Below are positions 25,997-34,671 of a DNA stretch of 64,000 nucleotides, piece by piece. Source of the DNA: Planctomycetota bacterium (GTDB lineage Bacteria; Planctomycetota; UBA1135; GCA-002686595); contig JAEUHZ010000026.1 in the NCBI GenBank assembly GCA_016795205.1, positions 1-64,000 on the forward strand, given 5' to 3'. Both the position numbers and the translations under genes were made by a program. Within the stretch, counting starts at the first letter, position 1. Each line of letters begins with the position of its first letter. Under the pieces are notes generated by a model that was not told the DNA's origin, made no database searches, and saw nothing but the letters and a program-made list of their open reading frames with translations.

Positions 25997-27364
25997 ATGG
26001 GAATCCAGACCGGAAAGAAGCTGCCGCGCGTCGTGATCGTCGGCCGGCCCAACGTGGGCAAGTCGACCCTCACGAACCGCATGTGTGGCAGCCGCGTTTC
26101 GATCGTCGAGCCGACGGCCGGCGTGACGCGCGACCGCGTGGCCGTGCCGGCCGAATTGCGCACCGCGCGCGAGCGCCGCTGGGTCGAGGTCGTCGACACC
26201 GGCGGCATCGGCATCGTCGATCGGGACGACCTGGGGCCACTCGTCGAGGAGCAGATTCGGCGCGCGCTCGCGACCGCCGACGTGGTCCTGTGGCTGGTCG
26301 ACGCGCGTGACGGCATCACGCCGCTCGACGAGGACGTCGCGCGGCGCCTGCGGGGGCTCGCGCGCCCGCTGATCCTGGTGGCGAACAAGGCCGAGAGCCG
26401 CGCCCACCAGTGGGACGCGGGCGAGTTCCACCGCTTCGGCGTCTCGGACGGGCCGTACGCCATCAGCGCCCAGAACGGCGAGGGCCTCGACGAGCTCTAC
26501 ACGCGCGTCCTGGAGCTCTTGCCCCCGGAGGAGGAGTTCGCCGAGCCCGCCGCGGCCCCCGTGATGCGCTTGGCCGTGGTGGGCCAGCGCAACGCCGGGA
26601 AGTCCACCCTGATCAACGCGCTGGCCCAGGAGCAGCGCATGATCGTGTCCGAGGTCCCGGGGACCACGCGCGACTCGGTCGACGTGCTGTTCGAGCGCGA
26701 CGGGCAGTCCTTCGTGGCGATCGACACGGCCGGCGTGCGCCGCAAGCGCTCGATCCAGGACGCCATCGAGTTCTACTCCGACGCGCGCTCGCACCGCTCG
26801 ATCCGCCGCGCGGACGTGGTGATCCTGCTGTTCGACGTCACCAAGCCCATGTCCGGGATCGACAAGGACCTGGCGCGTTACTGCCTCGACCACCACAAGC
26901 CGGTGATCCTGGGCGCGAACAAGTGGGACCTGGCCCAGGGCCACACGCCCGAGGAGTTCCGCCGCTACATCGATGCCGAGCTGCCGCAGCTCGACTTCGC
27001 GCCGATCGCCTTCCTCTCGGCCCGGGACGGGAAGGGGGTCGAGGAGACGCTCGAGCTGGCGCTGGAGCTCTTCGACCAGGCGCAGCGGCGCGTCACGACC
27101 GGCGAGCTCAACCGCGTGCTGGAGCAGGCGCTGGAGGGGCGCGGCCCGTCGGCCGGCGGCCATGCCGTGCGCATCCGCTACGCGACGCAGGCCGAGGTGC
27201 GCCCGCCCACGTTCGTGCTGTTCGTGAACGACAAGACGCTCTTGAACAAGGACTCGATCCGCTACCTGCAGAACCGGATCCGCGAGGAGCTGCCGTTCCC
27301 GGAGATCCCGGTGCGGATCGTGCTGCGCGACCCGGCCCACGTCGACGAGGAGGAACGCCGTTGA
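25997..27364 (+). CDS. der: Ribosome-associated GTPase Der (EngA)
   Basis: 455 residues with two GTPase domains and a C-terminal KH-like domain; acts in 50S subunit maturation. G1 of domain 1 is GRPNVGKS (16-23), with G3 DTGGIG and G4 NKAE (where NKxD is usual). Domain 2 has GQRNAGKS (about 195), G2 PGTTRDSVD, G3 DTAGV and G4 NKWD. The KH-like domain (about 360-455) includes FVLFVNDK and IPVRIVLRDP. A GGGGAG ribosome site precedes the ATG. It is the first gene of an operon, coupled by TTGA to the next. Confidence 0.96.
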   Translation: MGIQTGKKLPRVVIVGRPNVGKSTLTNRMCGSRVSIVEPTAGVTRDRVAVPAELRTARERRWVEVVDTGGIGIVDRDDLGPLVEEQIRRALATADVVLWLVDARDGITPLDEDVARRLRGLARPLILVANKAESRAHQWDAGEFHRFGVSDGPYAISAQNGEGLDELYTRVLELLPPEEEFAEPAAAPVMRLAVVGQRNAGKSTLINALAQEQRMIVSEVPGTTRDSVDVLFERDGQSFVAIDTAGVRRKRSIQDAIEFYSDARSHRSIRRADVVILLFDVTKPMSGIDKDLARYCLDHHKPVILGANKWDLAQGHTPEEFRRYIDAELPQLDFAPIAFLSARDGKGVEETLELALELFDQAQRRVTTGELNRVLEQALEGRGPSAGGHAVRIRYATQAEVRPPTFVLFVNDKTLLNKDSIRYLQNRIREELPFPEIPVRIVLRDPAHVDEEERR

Positions 27365-27864
27365 ACCCGCTCCGTGCCGCCGCGCTGGTCGCGGTCACCC
27401 TGGCCCTGGCACTGGCGCTGTGCGTGGCCTGCGCTTCGGCCGCCGAGCGCCAGGGGAACTGGACGCAGGCCGACGTCGTGATCCCCAGCGAGCGCGTGCT
27501 GCGGCAGGCGCTCGTGATCGCGATGCAGAAGAACGGCTTCCCGCCCGGCACCGAGGAGGTCGGCGCGCAGGAGACCGTCTCCTCGGGCTGGAAGGTCGAG
27601 CTGCAACCCTTCAAGGGCGATGGCCGACGCCGTCGGGCACACGCCGAGTACGAGGAGCTGGGCCCGCGCGAGTGGCGCATCTACGTGCGTGTCGAGAACG
27701 AGACCAACGAGGAGCTCGCCAAGCCGCTGGAGCTCTCGCGCGCCAAGTGGGAACGCGCGCCCGACGACAGCGAGGCGGCCAGCCGCATCGTGCGCTATCT
27801 CTTGAACTCCCTGGCGGAGGGCGGCGCGCTGGCGCCGGTCGAGGGGCAGGAGGATGGCGGATGA
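27361..27864 (+). CDS. Putative lipoprotein of unknown function
   Basis: 167 residues. The TTG start at 27361 overlaps the der stop (TTGA) and opens a signal (ALVAVTLALALALCVAC), suggesting a lipid-anchored protein. The mature part is small and charged: RQGNWTQADVVIPSERVLRQ, ETVSSGWKVELQPFKGDGRR, and YEELGPREWRIYVRVENETN. No family recognised. Coupled to the next gene by an ATGA overlap. Confidence 0.7.
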   Translation: MNPLRAAALVAVTLALALALCVACASAAERQGNWTQADVVIPSERVLRQALVIAMQKNGFPPGTEEVGAQETVSSGWKVELQPFKGDGRRRRAHAEYEELGPREWRIYVRVENETNEELAKPLELSRAKWERAPDDSEAASRIVRYLLNSLAEGGALAPVEGQEDGG

Positions 27865-28187
27865 AGCGCTCGGCTCCCGCCACCGGCCGCACGCGCACGG
27901 CGCGGGCCTCGGGCGCGTTGCCTGCACGCCTGCGGACGCTGTTCGAGCGCAACGCCTGCGTGCGCATGCCCGACCCGGGACGCCTCGACGAGGGCTACCA
28001 GGTCTACAAGAAGGGCTGGGAGGTGCGGCTCGTGCTCGAGGACGACGGCGAGCTCGACGACGCGCGCCGCCTGCTGGACCAGGCTGGGTTCCGGCCTGGG
28101 AAGCCCTACCGCAAGGGGCTCAAGTGGATCCAGCCGGTGTACGGCCGCGAAGCCGTCGAGCGCTTCATCGGCCGCGCGCGCGAGTGA
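27861..28187 (+). CDS. Conserved hypothetical small protein
   Basis: 108 residues, cytoplasmic. An Arg/Thr-rich start is followed by a compact alpha/beta domain with YQVYKKGWEVRLVLEDDGEL, ARRLLDQAGFRPGKPYRKG and WIQPVYGREAVERFIG. I do not recognise the family. ATG at 27861 overlaps the upstream stop (ATGA). Position as third gene after der suggests a link to translation or the envelope, but that is weak. Confidence 0.65.
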   Translation: MKRSAPATGRTRTARASGALPARLRTLFERNACVRMPDPGRLDEGYQVYKKGWEVRLVLEDDGELDDARRLLDQAGFRPGKPYRKGLKWIQPVYGREAVERFIGRARE

Positions 28188-28254
28188 GCACGCCGCCTGG
28201 CGGGCCGAGCTCGCCCCTTCCCAAGGCACCTCCGCCGCCGGATCCTCTCGGGCC

Positions 28255-29664
28255 TTGAGCGAGCACGCCGACAGCCCGCGCGCAGCGGTCGACCTGGGCC
28301 TCGAAGCCGACGGTCCGGTCTTGCTCTTCGCCGCGGACGTCGAGGCCGCAGCAGCCGCCTGCGTGGCGCCGTGGGCGCGAGCCGGAGAGCGCGGCCGTCC
28401 GAGCGTCGTCGTCCTCCCGGGCGCCGAGGACGGCGCGTCGGCGGCGCGGCTCGCAGCGCTGGGCGCGTCGCGCGTGCGCTTCCTGGCCTCGCCGGAAGGG
28501 CGGCCCGAGGCCGACGAGCGTCTGGTGGCGCGTCTCGCGGCGCTGCTCGCCGAGCACGCGCCCGTGACGGTCGTGGCGGTGGCCGGAGCGAGCCAGCGCG
28601 CCCGGGCCTGCGCGCTGGGGCTGGCGGCGGCGGCGCGCCGCGGGCCCGAGCGGGCGTTCGTGCTGCTCGAGGCCGGGGGCGGCGTGCGCCGCGTTCCGAG
28701 CGACCGCGCGCTGGAGCTGGTGCGTCCAGCACGCGATCCGGCGCTGCCGCGCACGACCGCGGTCGTGTCGACCTGGAACAAGAAGGAAGACGTGCGCGCG
28801 AACGTCGACGCGCTGCGCGCGCAGACGCTGCCCTTCGACGAGATCGTGGTCGTCGACAACGCCAGCCGCGACGGGACCGCCAGCATGCTCGCCGCGGAGT
28901 TCCCCGAGGTGCGGCGCGTGGTGATGCCGCACGATCGCTACGGCGCCTGCGAGACCTTCAACATCGGGTTCGCGTCCGTCGCGACCGAGCTCACGGCGAT
29001 CCTGGACGACGACATCGTGATGCCGCCCGACTGGCTCGAGAACACCGTGCTGCGCCTGCTGCGCGAGCCGGCCACCACGGCGATCGTCTCGACCCAGGTC
29101 GTCGAGCCCGGCACGCCCGCGGCCTACCTGGCCTCCCCGGCCTTCCGCGCCGAGCGCTACATGTCGACCTTCCGGGGCTGCGCCTCCCTGGCGCGCTCGG
29201 ACGCGCTGCGGGCCGCCGGCTACTACGACGAGCGGCTGTTCATCTACGGGAACGAGCGCGACCTGACCTGCCGGCTCCTGAACCTGGGGTATCGCGTGCT
29301 GCAGTACCCGGGTGCGCACGTGTTCCACAAGACGCCCTTCGGCATCAAGCTGGGCCAGCGCAGCCTGTACTTCCACGCGCGCAACGCCTGGCTCTCGATG
29401 CTGAAGTACGCGCCGCTCGCGGACCTGTTGCGCATGCCCTTCCTGGTCGTCACGCGCGTGCTGCTGCGCGGTCGCGCCCGCGAGGAAGAGGGCGCGGTCA
29501 CCGACGCGACCGGCACGATCGGCGTCGGGCGCGCGCTGCGCGAGACGCCCGGTGCCTGGCGGGTGCTCATCAAGGCCGGCGCCAGCGTGCTGTGGAACGT
29601 GCCCTACTGCCTGCGCCGCCGCGCCCCCTGCCGCGCTCCTGACTTCGAGCTGCCGCTCTCCTGA
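28255..29664 (+). CDS. Family 2 glycosyltransferase with N-terminal extra domain
   Basis: 469 residues. GT-A family 2 core from about residue 163: TAVVSTWNKKEDVRANVDAL, VVVDNASRDGTASML, the metal-binding ILDDDIVMP and a later GYYDERLFIYGNERDLTCRL (acceptor/base region). The first ~155 residues form another alpha/beta region that I cannot assign. The start is uncertain: TTG at 28255 is the best in-frame codon, but its ribosome site is weak. The next glycosyltransferase starts 1 base after this stop. Likely role: surface polysaccharide or protein glycan synthesis. Confidence 0.82.
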   Translation: MSEHADSPRAAVDLGLEADGPVLLFAADVEAAAAACVAPWARAGERGRPSVVVLPGAEDGASAARLAALGASRVRFLASPEGRPEADERLVARLAALLAEHAPVTVVAVAGASQRARACALGLAAAARRGPERAFVLLEAGGGVRRVPSDRALELVRPARDPALPRTTAVVSTWNKKEDVRANVDALRAQTLPFDEIVVVDNASRDGTASMLAAEFPEVRRVVMPHDRYGACETFNIGFASVATELTAILDDDIVMPPDWLENTVLRLLREPATTAIVSTQVVEPGTPAAYLASPAFRAERYMSTFRGCASLARSDALRAAGYYDERLFIYGNERDLTCRLLNLGYRVLQYPGAHVFHKTPFGIKLGQRSLYFHARNAWLSMLKYAPLADLLRMPFLVVTRVLLRGRAREEEGAVTDATGTIGVGRALRETPGAWRVLIKAGASVLWNVPYCLRRRAPCRAPDFELPLS

Positions 29665-29665
29665 C

Positions 29666-30772
29666 GTGGACGCCGACCCGGACGCCAGCGCGGCGGGCAA
29701 CGCGGGTCTCGGCCCGGTCTCGGTCGTCGTCGTGAACTGGAACGGCGCGGCCTACCTCGAGGCCTGCCTCTCGGCCGTGCGCGCGCTGTCGGGCCAGGTC
29801 GGCGAGGTCATCCTGGTCGACAACGCCTCGACGGACGACAGCCTCGCGCTCGTGCGCGAGCGCTTCCCGGAGGTCCGCGTGCTGGCGCTGCCGGTGAACG
29901 CGGGTCCCTGCCCGGCGCGCAATGCCGGCATGCGCGCGGCGCGGCAGCGCTACGTGCTGGCGCTCGACAACGACGCCGTCGTGCGGCCCGACGTGCTGGA
30001 GAAGCTCGCGCGCGCGGCGGCTGCCGATGCGAGCATCGCGATCGCCCAGCCGCGCAGCGTGTTCGCGGCGGAGCCGTCGCGCGTGCACTACGACGGCGGT
30101 GCGTTCCACTACGCGGGCCTGATCGCGTTGCGCAACTTCTACGCGCCGCTCGAGCGCGCCCGCGGGGCAGGCACGCTGGACGTCGACTGCGCCGTCGCCG
30201 TGGCGCTGCTCGTCGACCGCGACCGGCTGCTCGGGCTGGGTGGCTACGACGAATCCATGTTCATCCTGTTCGAGGATCTCGACCTTTCCTACCGGCTGCG
30301 CGCCTGTGGCGCGCGGATCGTGTCCGTCGAGGACGCGCTGGTCGACCACCAAGGGGGCACGCCGGGCCTGAGCTTCCGCGAGGGGCCCAGCTATCCGGGG
30401 TCGCGCGTGTTCCAGCACTCGCGGAACCGCTGGACCTTCCTGGCGAAGTGCTATCGACGCCGGACGCTCTTGGTCGCGTTGCCGGGGATCGCGCTCTACG
30501 AGGCCGCCTGGCTCGCGTTCGCCGTGCTCCAGGGCCACGCTGGCGACTGGTGGCGCGGCAAGCGTGCCTTCCTGCGCGATGGCGCGCGCCGCCGCGCGGA
30601 CCGCGCGCGCTTCCAGGCCGCACGCGTGGTGCCCGACCGCGAGCTGCTCGTCGGCGGACCGCTCACGATCACGCCGGCGCTCAAGGCTTCCGGGGCGCGC
30701 GCGCTGTGCGACGCGCTGCTCTCCGCCGCGCTGCGGGCCTGGTGGGCGCTGGCGCGTCACCTGGCAGCCTGA
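29666..30772 (+). CDS. Family 2 glycosyltransferase (rhamnosyltransferase-like)
   Basis: 368 residues from GTG at 29666, one base after the previous stop. The GT2 core starts at about residue 14: VSVVVVNWNGAAYLEACLSA, EVILVDNASTDDSLALV, PVNAGPCPARNAGMRAARQR and the DxD-like ALDNDAVVRPDVL; the base region is GGYDESMFILFEDLDLSYRL. The C-terminus has hydrophobic segments (ALPGIALYEAAWLAFAVLQG) that may anchor it to the membrane. Its last 16 bases overlap the converging haem-binding gene. Confidence 0.87.
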   Translation: MDADPDASAAGNAGLGPVSVVVVNWNGAAYLEACLSAVRALSGQVGEVILVDNASTDDSLALVRERFPEVRVLALPVNAGPCPARNAGMRAARQRYVLALDNDAVVRPDVLEKLARAAAADASIAIAQPRSVFAAEPSRVHYDGGAFHYAGLIALRNFYAPLERARGAGTLDVDCAVAVALLVDRDRLLGLGGYDESMFILFEDLDLSYRLRACGARIVSVEDALVDHQGGTPGLSFREGPSYPGSRVFQHSRNRWTFLAKCYRRRTLLVALPGIALYEAAWLAFAVLQGHAGDWWRGKRAFLRDGARRRADRARFQAARVVPDRELLVGGPLTITPALKASGARALCDALLSAALRAWWALARHLAA

Positions 30773-31206
30773 GACTGCGCCGCGACCTCGTCGCTCCAGC
30801 GCCGCAGCAGCTCGAGCTCGGCCGCGGCGAGGCGCGCCTCGGGGTGCAGCCACAGGTACGGCGCGAGCGGCATCTCGCCCTCCTCGATCTCCTCGACGAC
30901 CTCCGCGGCCTTCGAAGCGCGCGCCTTGGGCTTCAGCGTGCCCCAGGTCGAGAAGTTCAGGTGCTCGCGTCCCTCGTCCGTGTCGCGCACGACGAGCCAG
31001 GAAACCGGCGCGACGTAGGCGTACCAGGGCCAGACGGTCTCGTTCGAGTGGCAGTCGTAGCAGGCTCGCCGCAGGACCGCCGCGACCTCGGCCGGCGCCT
31101 CCAGCGGGGCCGTGGCCGGCGGGTTCGTGCGCGAGACCGGCACGAACTGGATCACGACGAACGCGAGGAACAGGACCACGCCCGCACGCAGCAGCCAGCG
31201 CTTCAT
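30757..31206 (-). CDS. Membrane-anchored haem-binding-domain protein (cytochrome c-like)
   Basis: 149 residues from ATG at 31206. A single N-terminal helix (LLRAGVVLFLAFVVIQFVPV) is followed by a haem_bd-type domain with the c-type haem motif CYDCHSNE, then WPWYAYVAPVSWLVVRDTDE and GREHLNFSTWG. Membrane-bound, haem side outside. It should carry electrons or sense redox; partner unknown. Converges on the glycosyltransferase gene with a 16-base overlap and is not part of the glycan operon. Confidence 0.88.
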   Translation of the reverse strand: MKRWLLRAGVVLFLAFVVIQFVPVSRTNPPATAPLEAPAEVAAVLRRACYDCHSNETVWPWYAYVAPVSWLVVRDTDEGREHLNFSTWGTLKPKARASKAAEVVEEIEEGEMPLAPYLWLHPEARLAAAELELLRRWSDEVAAQSQAAR

Positions 31207-31291
31207 GGTGGCGCAGACTAGCACCGGGACGCGGCGCGGGTGAGGTACGAACGTCCCCCGGCGATCGGTTACGCTCGCGCGACGGGCCTCC

Positions 31292-32800
31292 GTGCGCATC
31301 CTCTTCGTCAGCCACAACGTCCCGCCCCACGGGACGGCCGGGACCGAGACCTATACGGCCGAGCTGGCCCGGGCGCTGGCGCGCCGCGGCCACGCCGTGA
31401 TGGTCTTCGCGGCCTTGAAGGACATCCGCCGCCGCGAGGGGCGCGTGCTGGCGCGCGAGGCGCAGGGGGTCGCGATCCGCGAGATCGTGAACAACCTCTA
31501 CCACGCGAACCTGCGGGGCACCTGGCACAACCCGCGCGTCGAGCGCGCCTTCGCCGCCGTCCTGCGCGAGCATCGGCCGGAGGTCGTGCACGTCCAGCAC
31601 CTCTTGTATCTCTCCGCGGGCTGTCTCCGGCTGGCCCGCGAGGCCGGCGCGCGCGTCGTGTTCACGCTGCACGACTACTGGCTGACGTGCGCGCGCCTGG
31701 GACAGCGCGTGCACGCCGACGGCGCCGTCTGCCACACGGTCGACTTCGCGCGCTGCGGGACCTGCCTCGTGAGCCACGCCTGGACCCAGCCCCGCGCGGC
31801 GCGCGTCGTGGGTCCCTGGATCGCGGCCTTGCACGAGGTCACCGGGCTCGACCTCTCGGGCGCGGCGCGCCGCGCGCGCAGTGCGCTGGAGCCTGCGGCG
31901 GCGCGCGCCTCGCCGCCCGCGCCGGCTCCCGAGGAGCGCGCGGCGTCCGCCACGACGCGTGGCGACGCGCCGGAAGGGGCGCACGGCGCCACGGCCGAGG
32001 CCCCTGCGCCGCTCGCGCCGGGATCGGAGCCTGCGCCCGCGTCCGCCGCGGCGTCGGCCTTGGCGCGCGCGGCCGAGGAGCGGGCCCGGGCGCTGCGCGC
32101 GGAGGTCGGCGGGGCCGTCGACCTGTTCCTGGCGCCCAGCCGCTTCCTGCGCGAACGCTTCCTGGCCGAATGGGGCCTCGATCCGGCGCGCATCGAGCAC
32201 CTGCCGTTCGGCTTCGACCGCGCGCGCTTCGGCGGCGCGCGCCGCCCGTCCCCCGACGGGCGTTTCCGCGTGGGGTTCCTGGGCACGCTCGTGCCGCTCA
32301 AGGGGCCGCACGTGCTGCTCGAGGCCTGGTCGCAGATCCCCGCCGGGCTGCGCGCGCGCGCGCGGCTCGTGGTTCACGGCCCGGCGCGCGGCGGTCAGGC
32401 CTACCACGAGCACCTGCTGGGGCTGGCGCGCGCGGCGGGCGCGGAGCTGCCCGGACCGTTGACCCGCGACGAGGTCGGGCCGTTCCTGCTCGCGACGGAC
32501 CTGCTCGTCGTGCCCAGCCTGTGGTTCGAGAACTCGCCGCTCGCGATCCAGGAGGCGATCGCCTGCCGCACGCCGCTCGCCGCGTCGGACCTCGGCGGCA
32601 TGCGTGAGCTCGTCGTGCCCGGAGAGAACGGCCTGTTGTTCCCGGCCGGCGACGTCGCAGCGCTGGCGCGCCACTTGGCCGACGCGATCGCCGGGCGCGC
32701 GGGCCTCGAGCGGTGCTACGCGAATGCGCCTGCGCTGCTCGACTTCGAGGAGCACGTCGACCGCGTGCTGGCGCGCTACGCGCGGGGGGCCAGGCCGTGA
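31292..32800 (+). CDS. Family 4 glycosyltransferase (GT-B) with Ala/Pro-rich insert
   Basis: 502 residues from GTG at 31292. N-terminal Rossmann domain: ILFVSHNVPPHGTAGTETYT, VVHVQHLLYLSAG, TLHDYWLTCARLGQRV, then a Cys cluster (VCHTVDFARCGTCL). An Ala/Pro-rich stretch (about 190-265) interrupts the domain. The C-terminal catalytic half has FRVGFLGTLVPLKGPHVLLE, the typical E-x7-E region in ENSPLAIQEAIACRTPLAAS and GGMRELV. Uses a nucleotide sugar; acceptor unknown. Overlaps the next gene by 4 bases (GTGA). Confidence 0.9.
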   Translation: MRILFVSHNVPPHGTAGTETYTAELARALARRGHAVMVFAALKDIRRREGRVLAREAQGVAIREIVNNLYHANLRGTWHNPRVERAFAAVLREHRPEVVHVQHLLYLSAGCLRLAREAGARVVFTLHDYWLTCARLGQRVHADGAVCHTVDFARCGTCLVSHAWTQPRAARVVGPWIAALHEVTGLDLSGAARRARSALEPAAARASPPAPAPEERAASATTRGDAPEGAHGATAEAPAPLAPGSEPAPASAAASALARAAEERARALRAEVGGAVDLFLAPSRFLRERFLAEWGLDPARIEHLPFGFDRARFGGARRPSPDGRFRVGFLGTLVPLKGPHVLLEAWSQIPAGLRARARLVVHGPARGGQAYHEHLLGLARAAGAELPGPLTRDEVGPFLLATDLLVVPSLWFENSPLAIQEAIACRTPLAASDLGGMRELVVPGENGLLFPAGDVAALARHLADAIAGRAGLERCYANAPALLDFEEHVDRVLARYARGARP

Positions 32801-33603
32801 GGATCGTGCTGGCCTGCGCTCCGGATCCGGCAGCCGTCGCACGCGCGCGCGCGCTGGCGAGCGCGCTGGATGGTGCAGGGATCGCGGCGCTGGTCCTGTG
32901 CGCCGCGCGCGGCACGGGCGAGCCGCGCATCGAGCGCGTGGCGGGCCTGGCGCGCCTCGTGCGCACGGATCCCGCGCCGTGGCACTGGCAGCGCTCGTCG
33001 TCGGCGGCCGCTGCGCGGCTGGTGCGTGAGCTGCTCGCCGCCGAGCAGGCCGCGGCGCTGCTCGTCGTCTCCAGCCGCGGGCTCGCCCACGACCTCGTCG
33101 CGACGGCGCAGGCCGCCGGGGTCCCAAGCCTCGTCGACCTGGCCGACCGCGGGCTCGCCTGCCTCGTCGGCGACCGGCAGCGGCGCGACGCGCCGGGTCC
33201 ATGCCAGGCGCCGCTCGCGCCCGCTCCCTGCCTGGCGTGCGCGGAGGCCGACCCCGAGCAGGGACCGACGCCCTGGGTGCCGCTCGAGGCGCGCTGGATG
33301 CGGGTCGCGGAGCGCCGGCGCGACGCGCTGCGCGAGCTGCAGCTCGCACGGCTCGTGCTCGTGCACGACGCGGCCGAGATCGAGCGCGCCCGGGTCGAGC
33401 TCGGGGACGGTCTCGCGGGCGTGGCCTTCCACGTGGTCGGCGCCGCGTTCGATGCCCGCGAGCTGGCCGGCCTGCTGCACACGACCTGCGCCGACGGCGC
33501 GCCCGAGCGCGGGCCGGAACCCGGCTGGTGGGTCGAGCGCCTGCGCTCCGAGACCGAGCGCGTCTGGGACGCGGCCTGGCGCGCCGCGCGGGAGGGGGCT
33601 TGA
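32797..33603 (+). CDS. Half-size GT-B-like protein (N-terminal glycosyltransferase domain only)
   Basis: 268 residues. The layout mirrors the N-terminal half of the preceding family 4 enzyme: an initial strand VRIVLACAPDPA, a later VPSLVDLADRGLACLVGDRQ, a Cys cluster (PGPCQAPLAPAPCLACAEAD), then a helix ending LARLVLVHDAAEIERARVEL, which lines up with the segment VDLFLAPSRFLRERFL of the neighbour. The nucleotide-sugar-binding C-terminal half is absent, so it is unlikely to be active alone. It may partner the preceding enzyme. Function inferred from this alignment by eye. Confidence 0.62.
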   Translation: MRIVLACAPDPAAVARARALASALDGAGIAALVLCAARGTGEPRIERVAGLARLVRTDPAPWHWQRSSSAAAARLVRELLAAEQAAALLVVSSRGLAHDLVATAQAAGVPSLVDLADRGLACLVGDRQRRDAPGPCQAPLAPAPCLACAEADPEQGPTPWVPLEARWMRVAERRRDALRELQLARLVLVHDAAEIERARVELGDGLAGVAFHVVGAAFDARELAGLLHTTCADGAPERGPEPGWWVERLRSETERVWDAAWRAAREGA

Positions 33604-34502
33604 GCGCGCGACGCCGCAGCTCCACGGCGCGCGCCGGCCTGCTCGCGCTGACGTTCCTGTGCGCCTGCGCCGGCGCGCCGCGCCAGCCGTCGTCCGAGGC
33701 ACGCGTCGTGCCGCTCACCGAGTTGCCCGCGGCGCACCGCGCGGCCTGGGAGGCCTGGTTGCGGGGGTCCGCGCACTTCGAGCTCGAGCGCGCGCACGTC
33801 GAGCGCGACCCTGAGCTCGCGCGCTTCGTCGTCGACAACCTCGTGCGCGAGCTGGTGCGCGGCTACGAGCGCAACGCATTCGCGCGACCGGGAGGCGAGC
33901 CGGGTCGCTTCGAGCGCGCGCAGGCCGACCTGGTGGCCTTCGCGGACGCGTCGAGCCCAGTGCTGGCCGAGCTGCTGCGCGCGCCGGACGGAGTCGTGGC
34001 CTTCCTGTGCGCAGACCGGCTCGTGGCGATCGGCGCGCGGGCCGTGCCGCACGTCACGCCGTTGCTCTCCGACGCCCGACCCGAAACGCGCCGCAAGGCG
34101 GCCGAGCTGCTCGGGCGACTGCCGCACGCCGGCGCCGCCGAGGTCGCGGTCCAAGAGGCCCTGGCCCAGCGCGCGGAGCACGACCCCGAGTGGCCGGTGC
34201 GCGCCGAAGCCGCCCGCGCCCTCGGCGCGCGCGGTCGCGCTCACACGCACCGGGGGTACGCCATGGGGGTCCTGCTGCGCGTCGTGCGCGACCCCGACCG
34301 GACCGTGGCGGCCTCGGCGGCCGAAGGTCTGGCGCTGCTCGGGGAGCAGCGCGCGATCCCGCGCCTGGCGGCCGAGATGGAACGCGCCGCGGGGCGGGGC
34401 GAACCGGCCGTGGTCAGCGCGATCGAACGCGCGCTGCGCACGCTGGCCGGCGACGGGAAGCGCCGCTCCGCGGCCGAGTGGCGCGCGTACTCCCCGCCCT
34501 GA
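33600..34502 (+). CDS. HEAT-repeat lipoprotein
   Basis: 300 residues. The TTG at 33600 (TTGA overlap with the previous stop) opens a signal with a lipobox (LLALTFLCACAG). The mature protein contains HEAT/PBS-type helical repeats: GVVAFLCADRLVAIGARAVP, ARPETRRKAAELLGRLPHAG, WPVRAEAARALGARGRA, PDRTVAASAAEGLALLGEQR. Such repeats make protein-protein scaffolds; no enzyme motif. Last gene of this run, followed by a strong hairpin. Confidence 0.72.
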   Translation: MSARRRSSTARAGLLALTFLCACAGAPRQPSSEARVVPLTELPAAHRAAWEAWLRGSAHFELERAHVERDPELARFVVDNLVRELVRGYERNAFARPGGEPGRFERAQADLVAFADASSPVLAELLRAPDGVVAFLCADRLVAIGARAVPHVTPLLSDARPETRRKAAELLGRLPHAGAAEVAVQEALAQRAEHDPEWPVRAEAARALGARGRAHTHRGYAMGVLLRVVRDPDRTVAASAAEGLALLGEQRAIPRLAAEMERAAGRGEPAVVSAIERALRTLAGDGKRRSAAEWRAYSPP

Positions 34503-34548
34503 GGTTCCCCGAGGCGCGCTCCCCCACGGGTCGTGTCCGGCGCCTCGC

Positions 34549-34573
34549 GGCCCCCCCCGGAGCTGGGGGGGCC
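34549..34573 (+). terminator. GC hairpin terminator candidate
   Basis: A perfect 9-base stem (GGCCCCCCC at 34549-34557 with GGGGGGGCC at 34565-34573) and a 7-base loop, 46 bases after the HEAT lipoprotein stop. No U tract follows. Confidence 0.55.
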
Positions 34574-34604
34574 CGCTCCGCGGAGCCCCGCCGGGAGGCG
34601 GACG

Positions 34605-34633
34605 TTGACTTGGCCCGGAGGAAGTCGCATACC
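34605..34633 (+). promoter_or_regulatory. Candidate promoter
   Basis: TTGACT (34605-34610), 17-base spacer, CATACC (34628-34633), located between the hairpin above and the ATG at 34672. Motif match only. Confidence 0.4.
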
Positions 34634-34671
34634 GCCGGGATGGCGCTGCTACGTCCCCCGGGCGCGACCCG

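Noticed and set aside
24620-27340. Very long minus-strand frame extending the MFS gene across der
   Set aside because: The part beyond 25915 is opposite der and lacks membrane features; the MFS protein starts at 25915.
31292-34502. Glycosyltransferase run as a phage or transferred island
   Set aside because: Composition and start codon style equal that of neighbours; no integrase, tRNA or repeats at the ends.
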